64,000 bases of DNA from Saprospiraceae bacterium (GCA_020850225.1 JADZFD010000090.1:27496-91495), one strand, 5' to 3'. Shown: positions 37,501 to 44,986, numbered from the stretch's first letter. The notes: generated by a model not told the origin, from the letters alone. Numbers and translations are program-made.

Positions 37501-40114
37501 TAATATTCCACAGCTGAATCCTTGTTCGTCCAAATGTGATATTGAGGCTACGGTTTCCAATGTTTTGTGTAATGACAACGGTACCATCAATGATCCTGCA
37601 GACGATATTTTCTATTTTGATGTGGTTGTGACGGGCCTGAATATATCATCAGGATGGAAAGTCCAGGGTTCCGCCACACTCAATGATTATGGTAAAATAG
37701 TAACAATGGGGCCATATCCAATATCAGGTGGTATCGTCAACCTGAACATTGCAGACAATAAATCTGCCAATTGTACTGAAACCATAAAGGTTACACCTCC
37801 TGCTGTATGCAGTGAACCATGTGTGATTCGTGTAGACAACCTGATTATTTTCCCTTGTAATAATAATAACACAGGACCGGTGACTACCGATGATATATTC
37901 TCAGTATCCTTTGTCGTAAACAGACAGAGTGGCTCTGCTAAACATTATAATGTAACAGCAGGTTCTCGGTCATATGGGCCATTTAATTATGGTACTATTA
38001 TCACAATTGATAGCTTGCCAGCAAATGGGCAGGATATCCGCCTGATTATTAAAGATCCAACGAATAATGGCTGTCAGACTGAAGTAACTGTAAAGCAACA
38101 ACCTTGTTCTAACTGTACGCAAACAGCAGATGCTGGTGCAGATCAGCTGATTACCTGTCAAAGTAATGTGGTTACACTTACCGGAACTGCAACTACCGGT
38201 GGTACATTTGTATGGACGGGTCCGAATGGATTCAATAAATCAGGACAGACTGTTACAACTTCTACTGCCGGAAAGTATTATCTGACCGTTACATATCCGG
38301 ATAAGTGTATTGCCCGAGATAGTGTCATAGTTAACAAGGACGCCTCTGTTCCAGACGCATTTGGTGGGTTGGATCAGACGTTGACCTGTATCGTTGGAGA
38401 AGTAGTATTGACAGGAACGACATCCAATCAAAGCTCAACATTAAAATTTGTATGGACTAATGAACAGGGTATTGTTGTCTCCAATAATAGTATTTTCCAG
38501 GTTAATAGCCCGGGCACCTATTATTTTGAGGTTATCAATACTGAAAACGGATGTTCTTCAGGAAAAGACGAGATTGTTGTTCGTGAAAACGTTACTCTTC
38601 CTGATGCTACTATTATCGCGGATCCGGGCAATCTGATAGATTGTATTATAGGTACAGTCCAGTTATACGGAAAGCCAATAGCAAATGTAATATTCAACTG
38701 GAATACAGGAGAAGCATTTATAGCCAATCAACCTTCGATTATTGTAAATAAGGAAGGAACAGTTACCATGATAGCAGTAGATACCATCAATGGATGTGAG
38801 AATACAGCTAAAATAGATATTATAGATCTTCAGGATTATCCGATTCTTGTCACAAAACCCGCATTACCTATTACCTGTGTAAATAATGGCGTATATGTAT
38901 CTGCAGGGTTATCACCTGAGGGGCCTAATCTCGTATTTACATGGTATGACGGCAAAAATAAACTGATTGCAGGTGAAAGTAAGGATTCACTGTATGTCAC
39001 GAATCCGGGTACTTATTATGTTGTACTTACAGATACTCTAAACGGATGTTCCAACAGAGATACTTTTGTAGTTAATCGTATAGGAGATTTTCCAGTTGTT
39101 CAGGTATCCGATGATATCCAATTGTATTGTGGTGTTACGAATACTACGCTCAAAGCGGATATTATCAAACCAAACGGTGCCACAACATTAACCTGGAGTA
39201 GTCAGAATGGAAATATTGTATCTCCGACAAATCAGTCTGTCATCAATGTAAATAGTGCAGGAATCTATGTAGTAGAAGTTGTGTATAATGCTTCCGGGTG
39301 TAAGACTACTGAAAATGTCAATGTATTGGTTGACACAGATTACCCAACAGAAGTGAGAGCCATAGTCGATGATGAATCCTGTAAAAACGAAAAGGATGGA
39401 AGTATCACAATTGACTTTATCAGCGGAGGAAAGGAACCTATACAGTATTCATTGAATAATGGTCAGCTTACTTCCAAAAATACTTTCAGTCCTATTAATC
39501 CGGGACGTTATAATCTACGGGTAGTAGATGCTAATGGATGTACTTTGGATACCGTTATAGTTGTTAATCCGGGTTATGAAGTTAATTTATTTGCCATATC
39601 ACCTTTAGAATTGATTTATAAGGAATCAAGGGTAATAGAGTTGATTACCAACCTGAAACCGGATGAAATAGCTTCCATTAAATGGTCACCTTCAGACAAC
39701 TTGTCTTGTGATGATTGCCTTATAACGACGATGACCGGTTTGACGGATGTAACCTATATTGTTGAGATTACCGATATACACGGTTGTACACAAAGTGTCA
39801 GAATTGCAGTCAGAATTAAAGATAATTCAATCATTACCGTTCCGAATATCATTGATCCGAAGAGCGGTGTTAATCAATACTTCTCCATTTTTGCTAATGA
39901 GAGTGTAATCAGTGTTGACAAACTGGCTGTTTATGACCGTTGGGGTAACCTGGTGTTTATCAAGGAACATATCCAACCCAATATACCTAATGAAGGCTGG
40001 AATGGTACGCTGAACGGTAGGGCAGTGGAGCAGGGTGTTTATGTATATATCATACATTATACGACTCCGTCAGGTGCTAAAATTCTGACAGGTGATGTTA
40101 CTGTTATGAGATAA
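28586..40114 (+). CDS. Giant type IX-secreted multi-domain surface protein
   Basis: This single open frame encodes 3842 residues. A signal peptide ends near TAQT (residue 24), followed by a Cys-rich N-terminal region (to about 400). Next are 16 copies of an 84-86-residue HYR-like repeat (about 403-1738) of the form 'F-I/V-NPPADITV-x-C ... YTNG ... GSV-PT ... C-GT-TWT-TD-CGRT'. Further Ig-like and SprB-like modules follow. Then comes a 551-residue block, present twice in tandem (about 2239-3335), of four Asp-rich beta domains plus two PKD-like domains. More PKD and SprB-type domains lead to a C-terminal gliding-motility-associated (CHU_C, type B) domain: YDRWGNLVF, GWNGTLNGRAVEQGVYVYII. It should be exported by type IX secretion and act as an adhesin or sheath protein. 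A terminator follows. Confidence 0.93.
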   Translation: MYRIICIFSSLFLIFLTSRITAQTSPPEPCTSGSQNTCQCETSPILCTPDILSNYEYDMTNYLHQSDGPDNPMCMPGGNGTTAHNPTWFRFIALCEDLQMTVTTTGCSNGGSGWNPCRGVQLAVFPECEWQNPWDAVACQVNQCITSGSSTGQVINLTMSGLTIGKLYSLVVDGCCGSACHVKIQITTPPCFPNIQDWQGEIQGPKDVCVGDDATYCVENVTGGLKYIWTLDGVFVDAGPADDSGITCMNNRLFFNQKGTYTLCVDTENSCVPVTDNPPPNCITITVHDTEAGTITANPTPTCPGSNVNINVTGNATDAGLSQYIVIVDASGTVVQVTPGTTGSFTWPECATFTAYSYNFVTVQQPVPQVGDNFTTATAGCSQDYKCCDFDSVDIVFEDNDEPVILNVPADITVDCYESIPAMADLSYTDNCMPGGTVAGVQTGTYTDCSGGAITRTWTVEDSCGNIATSTQTITIDPIPVATFTPFDDVTVSCEMFPLATFLPPLTYTNSKTGGCLIAGTIIPTRVVDTMQCMGTVTYNWMATDKCNRVIQETQVYTVEPPDEAAFINPPADVTVSCSNFPVATYLPPLSYTNGSTGICLVAGTIIPYQVVDTSACEGTVTFVWQGLDKCGRVLNHQQVWTVEPPQEISFINPPPAQVTVDCANIPPAGTLPPLSYTNGEPAGRCRIQGSVIPTRIDMYDICGGTIDFLWSKTDSCGRSIAHSQTMTVNPAPEPQWVNPPADITLPCGQTVDPAFMPDLFYSNGVPNGNFCSINGSVAPTRQNDIQGCSGTVTFTWTYTDPCGRTLNHTQVYTLSPPDEPQWINPPADITVTSCSGYDFDNLPMLSYNNGQTGPDCGIMGSVEAVRTGSVTDCQGAYIYTWTYTDKCDREYTHIQTVSVIPPPEAAFVNPPASQTVTCENKPDGNAVNLNYTNGGTGACLISGTISATPQIQDNNDCSKVYTYEWEFTDNCNRTISHTQTVNVDPPLVAQWINPPADITVASCDNFDFDNLPMLTYNNGQSGDCAITGSAEAVRTGSITDCQGAYVYTWTFSDNCNRTITHTRTVNVVPPPAPQWVNPPADITVASCDNFDFDDLPELFYNNGGTGLCAITGSVEAVRTGSVTDCQGAYVYTWTFTDNCNRTITHTRTVTVVPPPAAQFINPPVSETLNCNAAPDPNAAIVLSYSNNGSGNCLINGSIPATPQVQDNNDCSKVYTYEWTFTDNCNRTITHTKVTNVLPPPPPVFINPPADITLSCSAAPDLTQPQVLNYNNNATGSCAISGSVNAVINSNTVNCTGTHQLTWEFTDNCGRTIQWNQTITVNPPAEPSFVNAPPAVSSVTCENEPDPSDLPVLHYTNSDSGDCLIEGDVVPTLDIVENGCDKTYTYNWRYTDMCSRNITYTRVVNVSPPPPATFINPPVYTTMTCSNAETFTAPDLQYSNNSSCDISGTIQPVVTNNFNACGGNININWTGRDICGRTLSYSQIIVVLPAPPPVFTSILPDDITVSCQELSAYQVPLDYSNSQDRPCNRDGSVFPVLDASKVTLCGGIATLTWQVTDLCGLSLQHVQHISVEPAPAAVFLNPPPATETVSCTDVPSAPPALNYSNGESGSCGINGSVTPIQTGGYNACGGTIQYTWQFTDACGRSIVYTQNVIVLPADEPYFTTEPDDAYLPCNQGFPAPYTLTYTNGLSGNCAINGTVMATYEDAGIVRTFTWTYTNNCTGNVITTNQEVTISPVPNIVADPVVVNVCFGDYFNLEDIQVTDLNGTNIDLTYHYGTPASVNNQMSSPPWVTVEGSYYILATNEYGCTDEVEIKLKNDPPPQSGYGKSTTLCSEGSTVNLWTLLDPPYDNNGYWSDEYGHGIDVSNPANVNLDGLPGGTYNLFYIVSSNNSCPDGMTSVEINLVDPGNYEILNVTCSGDFSTYTVVMDVYDYTVTASAGNITKNGPTVTISNIPIGTSVVLTFKSVGGLCGDETLTIDPPQCNCPNIPNPVSGGNVKACQNQTGVTLSVTVGSGLTAQWFSAQTGGTLLKDKSLTYNPPTDVVGIKTYYVQAIDTLTDCKSQRIAVQLEVVANPVVTNAVLNVCDDDKDGIAVFNLDDAKTKVVSGGGFTFSYHLTLTDAQNETNPLPNTYTNTSNNQKIYVVVKNSSGCKSIAELTLSVWALPNVTFTVTHEKCSGNNNGSIQVNPPTTGLEFKLNNLPWSANPLMENLQPGNYTILVRDGNKCVASYQVTINAGQKLSFETFTINCNNKGTLSDGNDDTYDIVMNVTSVPTASGNTYTIVYNGQTLGANYSYGVSNSMSIPADGTSGQIEITDNVTGCKVTRNIGPLIACSTNCAIDLANVSVVCDNKGTDSDPTDDTYTISFVATAVNNGSSTTFTLLIDNVIRGTYNYGEVVTITLPADGSTPDIRIRDAQNIQCFTTLDAGTLNSCSGTCQITAVVSKVTCGDNGTINDPNDDTFTFTIRVTGNNISSGWKISGSTDVYAYNTNVILGPYPISGGNLSLNIEDIVDGNCKTTVPVTAPAPCSTPCVLEVVDVTVFACDNNNTGNTSADDVFKVTFKVNAVSGSVNFYNVTYNGKTYGPFTYGQIITIDDLPANGQNLTLSVVDAVNSGCVTSLVVKQDPCSSCPQTVDAGADKILTCTNNTATLTATASHQGGVFVWTGPNGFNKSGQTVTTSTEGEYTVTVTFPDQCVATDKVLVSKDANLPVANAGTDQELTCIKKDAVLTGSSNLSGNVTYTWTNAAGTVIGNTATITVTGTGFYYLEVTNTLNNCKSGKDEVEVFDRNQQLKFVTNSWICSNKGTATIGDDDEYTYTFNLSNTTSATNKYKVMYQGSEIGSYNYNQSYSLTLPADGSTRIYVFVDEVTGCMTSTTIGPLEPCSTDCELTIEDLTVICNDNGTESIDTDDYYEVEFKVTGINTGSSGTFVVTKDGVQISSQNYGSKLVFKFPADGTIPFIVVRDKDINGCQVVLNIPQLNPCSSKCDIEATVSNVLCNDNGTINDPADDIFYFDVVVTGLNISSGWKVQGSATLNDYGKIVTMGPYPISGGIVNLNIADNKSANCTETIKVTPPAVCSEPCVIRVDNLIIFPCNNNNTGPVTTDDIFSVSFVVNRQSGSAKHYNVTAGSRSYGPFNYGTIITIDSLPANGQDIRLIIKDPTNNGCQTEVTVKQQPCSNCTQTADAGADQLITCQSNVVTLTGTATTGGTFVWTGPNGFNKSGQTVTTSTAGKYYLTVTYPDKCIARDSVIVNKDASVPDAFGGLDQTLTCIVGEVVLTGTTSNQSSTLKFVWTNEQGIVVSNNSIFQVNSPGTYYFEVINTENGCSSGKDEIVVRENVTLPDATIIADPGNLIDCIIGTVQLYGKPIANVIFNWNTGEAFIANQPSIIVNKEGTVTMIAVDTINGCENTAKIDIIDLQDYPILVTKPALPITCVNNGVYVSAGLSPEGPNLVFTWYDGKNKLIAGESKDSLYVTNPGTYYVVLTDTLNGCSNRDTFVVNRIGDFPVVQVSDDIQLYCGVTNTTLKADIIKPNGATTLTWSSQNGNIVSPTNQSVINVNSAGIYVVEVVYNASGCKTTENVNVLVDTDYPTEVRAIVDDESCKNEKDGSITIDFISGGKEPIQYSLNNGQLTSKNTFSPINPGRYNLRVVDANGCTLDTVIVVNPGYEVNLFAISPLELIYKESRVIELITNLKPDEIASIKWSPSDNLSCDDCLITTMTGLTDVTYIVEITDIHGCTQSVRIAVRIKDNSIITVPNIIDPKSGVNQYFSIFANESVISVDKLAVYDRWGNLVFIKEHIQPNIPNEGWNGTLNGRAVEQGVYVYIIHYTTPSGAKILTGDVTVMR
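29791..33799 (+). repeat. Sixteen-copy HYR-like coding repeat array
   Basis: Copies begin at roughly 29791, 30026, 30278, 30532, 30788, 31046, 31300, 31553, 31805, 32057, 32309, 32565, 32818, 33061, 33314 and 33562. Each has about four Cys at conserved positions (after ADITV, in G-C-I, before the GT strand, and in TD-C-GR), which suggests disulphide-stapled beta-sandwiches. The first copy is closest to classical HYR; the last is the most diverged. Confidence 0.88.
35300..36946 (+). repeat. Super-repeat copy 1 (four Asp-rich domains plus two PKD-like domains)
   Basis: The block starts at LSFETFTINCNNKG and ends at SGKDEVEVFDRN. Its sub-domains open with C-x-NKGT, CDNKGTDSDPTDDT, CGDNGTINDPNDDT and CDNNNTGNTSADD. 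The PKD pair begins with DAGADKILTC and NAGTDQELTC. The same order recurs 1653 bases downstream. Confidence 0.85.
36953..38590 (+). repeat. Super-repeat copy 2
   Basis: This copy starts at LKFVTNSWICSNKG and ends at SGKDEIVVREN. It repeats all six sub-domains of copy 1 in order; the best preserved part is FVWTGPNGFNKSGQTVTTST, identical in both copies. The offset is 1653 bases at the start and 1647 at the end, so only a few codons have been gained or lost. Confidence 0.85.
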
Positions 40115-40121
40115 TATTGAT

Positions 40122-40150
40122 AAAAAGGAATCCGAAAGGGTTCCTTTTTT
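40122..40150 (+). terminator. Terminator of the giant gene
   Basis: AAAAAGGAATCC and GGGTTCCTTTTT form a 12-base-pair stem with one G-U pair, closed by a GAAA tetraloop and ending in T residues. It lies 8 bases after the stop codon. Confidence 0.88.
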
Positions 40151-40244
40151 ATTTGCTGGTTGAATTATTTTCTGTATACTTACTGATATTATCCATTGCA
40201 TAGAAAACAAATTGTACTAAAATCAGTTAATTAAACATAACTTT

Positions 40245-40252
40245 TAAATTTG
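40245..40252 (+). promoter_or_regulatory. Candidate -7 element of the DEAD-box helicase gene
   Basis: TAAATTTG matches TAnnTTTG, 67 bases before the start codon. No TTG is found at the preferred spacing. Confidence 0.35.
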
Positions 40253-40318
40253 ACATGTCAAAATGGTCATATTTGTTAAAGAAACGCATAATTCATATAG
40301 AATATAAAGTAAGTATAG

Positions 40319-41620
40319 ATGACATTTAATGAATTTGGTCTGGATGAACGAATCCTGGAAGCCATTTCCTATATGGGATTTGATAAAGCTACACCTATAC
40401 AGGAACAGGCCATACCACATATATTGAAGGGAAGTGACCTCATTGCCTGTGCACAAACCGGTACAGGCAAAACTGCGGCTTTCATGCTTCCTGTTTTACA
40501 TAAACTGGCAGATTCCAAAATCAAAGGTGTGAAAGCACTTGTTGTTGTACCTACGCGAGAGCTGGCAGTTCAAATTGAACAACAAATACAAGGGTTTTCC
40601 TATTTTGTTCCGGTATCATCTGCAGCTATATACGGAGGTGGAACAGGTAACGAATGGGAACAGGAAAAATCAGCACTCAGTCATGCAGATATTATCATAG
40701 CAACTCCGGGAAAACTCATCAGCCACATCAATGTAAAAAATACAAATTTTACTAAATTACAATTTCTTATCCTGGATGAGGCTGACAGAATGATGGATAT
40801 GGGTTTCTATGAAGATATTCAAAAAATCATAACCAGATTGCCCAAAGAACGGCAAACCCTGATGTTCAGTGCAACTATGCCACCAAAAATCAGAGAACTC
40901 GTAAAACTGAATATGGTGAATCCTTCAGAAATATCACTCGCTATTTCAAAACCATCAGAAAAAGTCCTGCAGGTAGCATACCTTGTAAATGATGATCATA
41001 AAGCCAGTCTGATTCATGATTTAATCAAGGACAAACCCAATTATGAGAAAATTATAATTTTTTCATCAACTAAAAAATCAATTAGGGATATCATTAGAGG
41101 TATTTCCGGAAAGGGATATACAGTCGAAGGAATATCTTCCGATCTTGAACAACAGGCGAGGGAAGAAGTGCTCAACAAATTCAAAGCCAACCTTGTAAGA
41201 GTAATTGTTGCAACAGATGTTTTGGCAAGAGGAATAGATATTAAAGATGTAGACCTGGTTATCAATTACAACGTTCCCGGAGATGCTGAAGATTATGTAC
41301 ACAGAATAGGCAGAACAGCAAGAGCTGATGCATCCGGATTAGCCATGACGTTGGTGAACGAAGAAGAAATGTACAAACTATCTGAAATTCAGAAAGTTAT
41401 AGAAGCAGACATACCTAAAATCAATATTCCTGAACATATAGGTATTAGTCCGGAATGGAATCCGGGAAGAAAAAAATCAAACTCTTATCACAGATCATCC
41501 GGAAAATTTAAAAGCGCTTCATCTGGTAATAAACAGGGGAAATCTAAAAAGAAGTTTGGCCACAAACCAAAACAGGGAAATTCAGACAACAAGCCCTCAA
41601 ACAAACCACCCAAGTCTTAA
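40319..41620 (+). CDS. DEAD-box RNA helicase (RhlE-like)
   Basis: This 433-residue ATP-dependent RNA helicase probably acts in ribosome assembly or RNA turnover. The motifs are a Q motif (GFDKATPIQEQAIP), Walker A AQTGTGKT, PTRELA, TPGK, DEADRM, SAT, then in the second RecA domain ARGIDIKDVD and HRIGRTARA. The last 60 residues are a basic Ser/Lys/Asn-rich tail, as in RhlE homologues that bind RNA through the tail. It is convergent with the cytochrome c gene, which ends 42 bases away. Confidence 0.94.
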   Translation: MTFNEFGLDERILEAISYMGFDKATPIQEQAIPHILKGSDLIACAQTGTGKTAAFMLPVLHKLADSKIKGVKALVVVPTRELAVQIEQQIQGFSYFVPVSSAAIYGGGTGNEWEQEKSALSHADIIIATPGKLISHINVKNTNFTKLQFLILDEADRMMDMGFYEDIQKIITRLPKERQTLMFSATMPPKIRELVKLNMVNPSEISLAISKPSEKVLQVAYLVNDDHKASLIHDLIKDKPNYEKIIIFSSTKKSIRDIIRGISGKGYTVEGISSDLEQQAREEVLNKFKANLVRVIVATDVLARGIDIKDVDLVINYNVPGDAEDYVHRIGRTARADASGLAMTLVNEEEMYKLSEIQKVIEADIPKINIPEHIGISPEWNPGRKKSNSYHRSSGKFKSASSGNKQGKSKKKFGHKPKQGNSDNKPSNKPPKS

Positions 41621-41662
41621 ACTATAATAGGGTATAGGTACTCAAGAATAAACAAAATAATC

Positions 41663-42046
41663 CTATCGGCATGATTTAATGGCTCGCTGTATATCTATGA
41701 TAGTTTTCTCTTTAAAATCTTTGTCCCAACGGTTATTGATATAATTAACCAGATTAGCCATTTCAACAGGTGAAAATTTTTCAAAGGAAGGCATTTCCTT
41801 TGGTAAGAAATCTTTACCCCTTATTATAGTATCAAGGATTCCAGCCTGTATTATACATATCATTTCATCCTTACCCAGATAGTCCGATGAATTTAAAGGT
41901 TTGATGAGAGACTCCAAACCACTTCCATCATCCATATGGCAGTTTTGACAATGCATATTGTATATCCTTTCTCCCTGAACATAAGGAGTATCATAACAAC
42001 GTATGAACATACCTGAAATCAGGAAAATAAATATCAGGTTCTTCAT
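41663..42046 (-). CDS. Monohaem cytochrome c lipoprotein
   Basis: This 127-residue envelope protein has a short signal peptide with a lipobox (MFIRC, Cys at about 17). One haem-binding motif, CQNCH, lies at about residues 33-37. The KEMPSFEKFSPVEMANLVNYI segment provides a probable Met ligand and the last helix typical of class I c-type cytochromes. It starts 6 bases after the Sco gene, so the pair is an operon. It is likely to carry electrons, or serve copper delivery, near a terminal oxidase. Confidence 0.88.
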   Translation of the reverse strand: MKNLIFIFLISGMFIRCYDTPYVQGERIYNMHCQNCHMDDGSGLESLIKPLNSSDYLGKDEMICIIQAGILDTIIRGKDFLPKEMPSFEKFSPVEMANLVNYINNRWDKDFKEKTIIDIQRAIKSCR

Positions 42047-42052
42047 TAAAAA

Positions 42053-42670
42053 TTATTTTTTATATGAAGCATCGAGCTTTCTGATATCTTCAATAATCTT
42101 TGGTGTCGACTGAGGCTCTGTTCCCTCGCTGTATGATCTCACATGGCCTTCCTTATCTACCAGAATAATCTTACCGGAATGATCAAATCCACCCGGGCTA
42201 TCAGGATCTTCATATGCTGTGACAAAATACGTATCTGCTAAAGCAAATGTACCATCCTTGTCACCAGTCAGAAAGTACCATTTTGAAGGATCCGCACCTA
42301 TATTATCTGCATATAACTTCAATCTATGAGGTGTATCCCGAACCGGATCAATTGTAAAAGAAACTAATTTTACATCAGGCAAATCATTAACAGCATCATA
42401 TATTCTGAGCATTTCCTTGGTAACCCGTGGACAAATGGACGGACAGGAGGTGAAGAAAAAATCAGCTACATAAATAACGTCTTTAAAATCCTGGTTAGTC
42501 ATGTGAACACTGTCCTGATTATAATGATCAATGTTACCAACAGTATGATAAACACTCTTCCCATCAACAATAGTTGTATTTCCTAGATAGGGTAGTTCGT
42601 TCGAACTATTTCTGCAACTTGTTAATAAAGCAAGCAACGTGATAATTGGAAAATATTGAAATGTCTTCAT
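42053..42670 (-). CDS. Sco1/SenC family lipoprotein
   Basis: This 205-residue thioredoxin-fold protein delivers copper to, or reduces, the Cu-A site of cytochrome oxidase. The signal peptide has the lipobox ALLTSC. The metal-binding Cys pair is in FFFTSCPSICPRVTKEM, and the distant His is in FDHSGKI. It is the first gene of a two-gene operon with the cytochrome c lipoprotein. Oxidase genes are not in the window. Confidence 0.92.
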   Translation of the reverse strand: MKTFQYFPIITLLALLTSCRNSSNELPYLGNTTIVDGKSVYHTVGNIDHYNQDSVHMTNQDFKDVIYVADFFFTSCPSICPRVTKEMLRIYDAVNDLPDVKLVSFTIDPVRDTPHRLKLYADNIGADPSKWYFLTGDKDGTFALADTYFVTAYEDPDSPGGFDHSGKIILVDKEGHVRSYSEGTEPQSTPKIIEDIRKLDASYKK

Positions 42671-42796
42671 TTTAATATGGAATACTTTATTGGTATATGT
42701 CTATATATATTAAAGTAATACTTTAAGTATTATGCTGCAAAACACTATATAGCTGCCATTTAGATTATTAAGGCTAAATAGTATTAACAATAAGTT

Positions 42797-43144
42797 TTAC
42801 TTGTGAAGTCTGTCTTTTCTCGCTAGCAAAACATCTACAGATTCAACTCTGTCGGGATCGGGTACACAACAATCCACAGGACAAACAGCAGCGCATTGCG
42901 GTTCTTCGTGAAAGCCTTCACATTCGGTACATTTATCAGGAACTATGAAGTAAAACTCGTCTGAAACTGGTTTTTGTTTGGTGTTGGCATCTACAACCGT
43001 ACCATCTTCCAAAGTGTAATTGCCAGTGACAGTTGTGCCCTCATTCATTGTCCATTCTATGCCTCCTTCATATATAGCATTATTTGGACATTCTGGTTCA
43101 CATGCACCACAGTTTATACACTCATCAGTAATTATAATAGCCAT
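42797..43144 (-). CDS. 2[4Fe-4S] ferredoxin
   Basis: This 115-residue cytosolic electron carrier has two Cys clusters, [12 protein letters not shown] at residues 9-20 and [18 protein letters not shown] near residues 73-90. The spacing of the second cluster, with an eight-residue insertion, is that of the Allochromatium-type ferredoxins. About 50 residues between the clusters form a beta hairpin. It lies 37 bases downstream of pssA on the same strand, though the two functions are unrelated. Confidence 0.92.
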   Translation of the reverse strand: MAIIITDECINCGACEPECPNNAIYEGGIEWTMNEGTTVTGNYTLEDGTVVDANTKQKPVSDEFYFIVPDKCTECEGFHEEPQCAAVCPVDCCVPDPDRVESVDVLLARKDRLHK

Positions 43145-43181
43145 TATACATTAAATAATAATAATATTTAGAACAAATAAT

Positions 43182-43895
43182 CTATGCTTTGGTTGCGGAT
43201 AAATTTTCATCAGTATATTTGCCTTTGGTCAAGGTATATATAACAGACAGGGCAATATATGCTAAAACTATAAACGAAACAGATTCATATTTGAAAATGA
43301 AAATAAACAGGATTGCAATAAATACTATCAGATATTGAAATATATTATCCTTAAACTTCCTGGTCATACCTTTGATTGAAAACATGTGAACATTAAACAT
43401 AATCATCATAAAACTCATAATTACGGGCGTAATAAAGTAATTGATCTTGTTTTCAAAGAAATTTATAAACAATTGACTCTCATTTTGTATGGCAAGGATT
43501 ACCCCAATATAAAACAAGGCATTAGCTGGTATCGGTAGTCCTAAAAAGTAGGGTAGTGGCTTTGTAATATTGAACTTGGCAAGTCTTATTGCTCCGCATA
43601 CTACGATAAAAGCTATAGCAGATATAGTATATAAAAGATTTTCCTGATCCGGAGAATACAATGAATACAGATAAGCTGGTGCTACACCAAAACTTATAAC
43701 ATCAGCAATAGAATCAAGTTGTTTACCGAATTCAGATTGTGCGTGTAAAGCTCTGGCGACAAGGCCATCCAGACTGTCAAAAACGAAACTCATCAATAGT
43801 AATACCGGACTCCAGAAAAAGTCACCAATCATTATGGCTGTAAATCCGGCTATTAAATTCAGTGCTGTAATAGCAGACGGGATATATTGTTTCAC
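43182..43895 (-). CDS. pssA: CDP-diacylglycerol--serine O-phosphatidyltransferase
   Basis: This integral membrane enzyme makes phosphatidylserine, the precursor of phosphatidylethanolamine. It has 237 residues and multiple transmembrane segments. The CDP-alcohol phosphotransferase motif DG-x2-AR-x8-G-x3-D-x3-D is complete: DGLVARALHAQSEFGKQLDSIAD at about residues 44-66, with all the key Asp, Gly and Arg residues. A TATCTTTG element is 19 bases upstream. Phosphatidylserine decarboxylase is not adjacent. Confidence 0.93.
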   Translation of the reverse strand: MKQYIPSAITALNLIAGFTAIMIGDFFWSPVLLLMSFVFDSLDGLVARALHAQSEFGKQLDSIADVISFGVAPAYLYSLYSPDQENLLYTISAIAFIVVCGAIRLAKFNITKPLPYFLGLPIPANALFYIGVILAIQNESQLFINFFENKINYFITPVIMSFMMIMFNVHMFSIKGMTRKFKDNIFQYLIVFIAILFIFIFKYESVSFIVLAYIALSVIYTLTKGKYTDENLSATKA

Positions 43896-43913
43896 TGTTT
43901 ACTAATTTGAACA

Positions 43914-43921
43914 CAAAGATA
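43914..43921 (-). promoter_or_regulatory. Candidate -7 element of pssA
   Basis: On the minus strand this reads TATCTTTG, matching TAnnTTTG, 19 bases before the start codon. The implied leader is about 12 bases. Confidence 0.42.
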
Positions 43922-44163
43922 AAAAAATATCGCTGATCAGATAATAAACAAATTAAAAAGTAAAAGAGGAACCAGTGATAAATAGATTTATTTACCTATA
44001 CAATCTTTTACTTAAGTAAAGCGTAAAGCATAATAACATTGCAAATATCTATTTAACATAATATTAATTATAGGGTATTTTATTCATTAAAATATAGGAA
44101 ACATACTGAATCGTACATTTCCTATAAACTATGTGAGATTAGTATATTTAAATAATAATAGGT

Positions 44164-44874
44164 TTAGAATCCCATACCGCTCATTGCACCCATAGACTTT
44201 TGAAATTCTTCCATTGTCATCTTTTTATAACCTTTGGTATCAAAGACAAATTTACTTTCGTCTACAGTGTCCAGGATCTTAACAGCAGTCATGGTCATAG
44301 AGAATTGTGGATTTTCAACTGTATATTCAACCAGGTATCCATCAAAGTTAACCGCCTGAAATCCCTGAACAAGATTTGCATTCGTTTTGATATCAGGTGT
44401 TACATAGCCGGATATTTTAAAATCACCCATTTCAGGATTAGTCAGTGTCATTTTATAACACTTATAGCCAAGTATGGTTTTAATATCATTTTTATCGTAT
44501 GTTATCTTACTTTTTCCTGCCATTTCCTTTTCAGAAGCACTTTGGGCTTTATCGAGTTCAGATTCAACCCAAATCTTATTACCCATGGCATCCATCAGCA
44601 AATCCATTTTGTTTTCTCCTGTCTGGATTTTTGTTTTCATACTAATCATTCCACCCATCATGTCCATGTTGGTTACATATTTTTTCTCATCGAAAATCAG
44701 CTCGGTCTGTGAACCTTTCATTGCAGCAAGTCCCATTTCCATCTGTGGATCATCGGATTTGACATTGGTTATTTCCATAACAACGGTACCTTTAGTCAAT
44801 ACCTTTTGAGCATTTAAATAAGATCCTGAAGCTATCAGTATAAAAGCAATAAAAATTGATAAAAAGTTTTTCAT
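44164..44874 (-). CDS. DUF4412 family secreted protein
   Basis: This 236-residue protein has a signal peptide (MKNFLSIFIAFILIASG...NAQ, about 1-22). The mature part has the DUF4412 pattern, with beta strands around KGTVVMEI and the C-terminal VKILDTVDESKFVFDTKGYKKM. It is notably rich in Met (GLAAMKGSQ, NMDMMGGMISM, SMGAMSGMGF). The function is unknown; a periplasmic or outer-membrane lipid or metal-binding role is only a guess. No gene is close enough to be co-transcribed with certainty. Confidence 0.82.
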   Translation of the reverse strand: MKNFLSIFIAFILIASGSYLNAQKVLTKGTVVMEITNVKSDDPQMEMGLAAMKGSQTELIFDEKKYVTNMDMMGGMISMKTKIQTGENKMDLLMDAMGNKIWVESELDKAQSASEKEMAGKSKITYDKNDIKTILGYKCYKMTLTNPEMGDFKISGYVTPDIKTNANLVQGFQAVNFDGYLVEYTVENPQFSMTMTAVKILDTVDESKFVFDTKGYKKMTMEEFQKSMGAMSGMGF

Positions 44875-44986
44875 TTGACTTGTTTTATGTTTTAATGATT
44901 TATAAAATTAAAAATTACATTATTAATAATGCTTAAAAACAGTAAATAGTTACAGTTACAGGTGTAAAATTCAATATAACTGAGCA

